NCBI GenBank assembly: GCA_937888925.1
Contig: CALARM010000126.1
Location: 1 to 6,250 of the forward strand
Reading direction: 5' to 3'
DNA from: an uncultured Synergistia bacterium
Lineage (GTDB): Bacteria; Eremiobacterota; SpSt-956; JAKJGF01
Length of the DNA: 6,250 nucleotides
Of this stretch, positions 6,169 to 6,250 are shown in pieces. The translations under genes and the position numbers were made by a program. The stretch's first letter is position 1, and every line of letters begins with the position of its first letter. Under the pieces are notes generated by a model. That model did not search any database and had not been told where the DNA came from. It saw only the letters and a list, made by a program, of their open reading frames with translations.

Positions 6169-6250
6169 ATGAAGAAAATTCTTGTAATTGATGACATGAA
6201 ATCTTTTCGTGAACAGATAGTTTCAATTCTATCTTCCGAAGGATTTGATG
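6169..6250 (+). CDS. Response regulator receiver protein, 5' part only
   Basis: The 27 visible codons begin MKKILVIDDMKSFREQIVSI and continue LSSEGFD to the window edge. This is the first strand and helix of a CheY-like receiver: the hydrophobic strand ILVI, the acidic metal-binding pair D8/D9, a helix with FREQIVSIL, and the turn SSEGFD. The phospho-acceptor aspartate, and any output domain (DNA-binding, GGDEF, HD-GYP or other), lie beyond the window. It follows the hybrid kinase in the same direction behind GGAGG, which makes it the likely final acceptor of phosphate from HPt His1403. It might also be a single-domain regulator. Confidence 0.88.
   Translation, partial: MKKILVIDDMKSFREQIVSILSSEGFD

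Noticed and set aside
6126..6191. Short ORF MATQQVMIIWRK onward, between kinase and regulator
   Set aside because: It runs into the regulator gene out of frame, has no ribosome site, and the regulator start with GGAGG explains the region.

Overview
The window is AT-rich bacterial DNA with standard Shine-Dalgarno signals (AGGAG, AAGGTG, GGAGG) and a sigma70-type promoter. Lysine is mostly AAA and arginine mostly AGA. The repertoire (dTDP-rhamnose synthesis, very large cytoplasmic multi-sensor kinase) suits an environmental Gram-negative-like, possibly anaerobic, bacterium. Heptanucleotide repeats of the GTGAAGA and GCGTGAT kind remind me of Deferribacterota or Desulfuromonadales-like genomes, but that is an impression and no marker gene settles it.

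Layout. Positions 1-132 look like the damaged or frame-shifted 3' end of an upstream gene. Positions 210-1064 (+) encode a full-length dTDP-4-dehydrorhamnose reductase (RmlD). Facing it, 1405-1157 (-) encodes an 82-residue protein with two predicted membrane helices. A 324-base gap (1406-1729) holds a heptad repeat array, a strong promoter (TTGACT-17-TAAAAT) with a palindrome in its spacer, and a leader of about 170 bases containing a 25-codon lipoprotein-like ORF. Positions 1730-6109 (+) encode a 1459-residue soluble hybrid histidine kinase: REC, PAS, GAF, PAS, GAF, divergent GAF-like, HisKA, HATPase, REC, HPt. After 59 bases, behind a strong GGAGG site, a response-regulator gene starts at 6169 and runs off the window.

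How the parts fit. The kinase holds every module of a multistep phosphorelay (His963 to Asp1263 to His1403) and a receiver at its N-terminus that could take input from a second kinase. The response regulator just downstream is the natural final acceptor. RmlD and the small membrane protein have no evident link to the signalling genes.

The most unusual signal is a set of 7-bp tandem repeats in every gap of the first 1.5 kb. The stop codons of rmlD, of the convergent small gene and of the upstream remnant all lie inside these heptads. All 19 units I count contain TGA or TAA. Because 7 is not a multiple of 3, three successive units close all three reading frames, so the arrays behave as all-frame stop cassettes.
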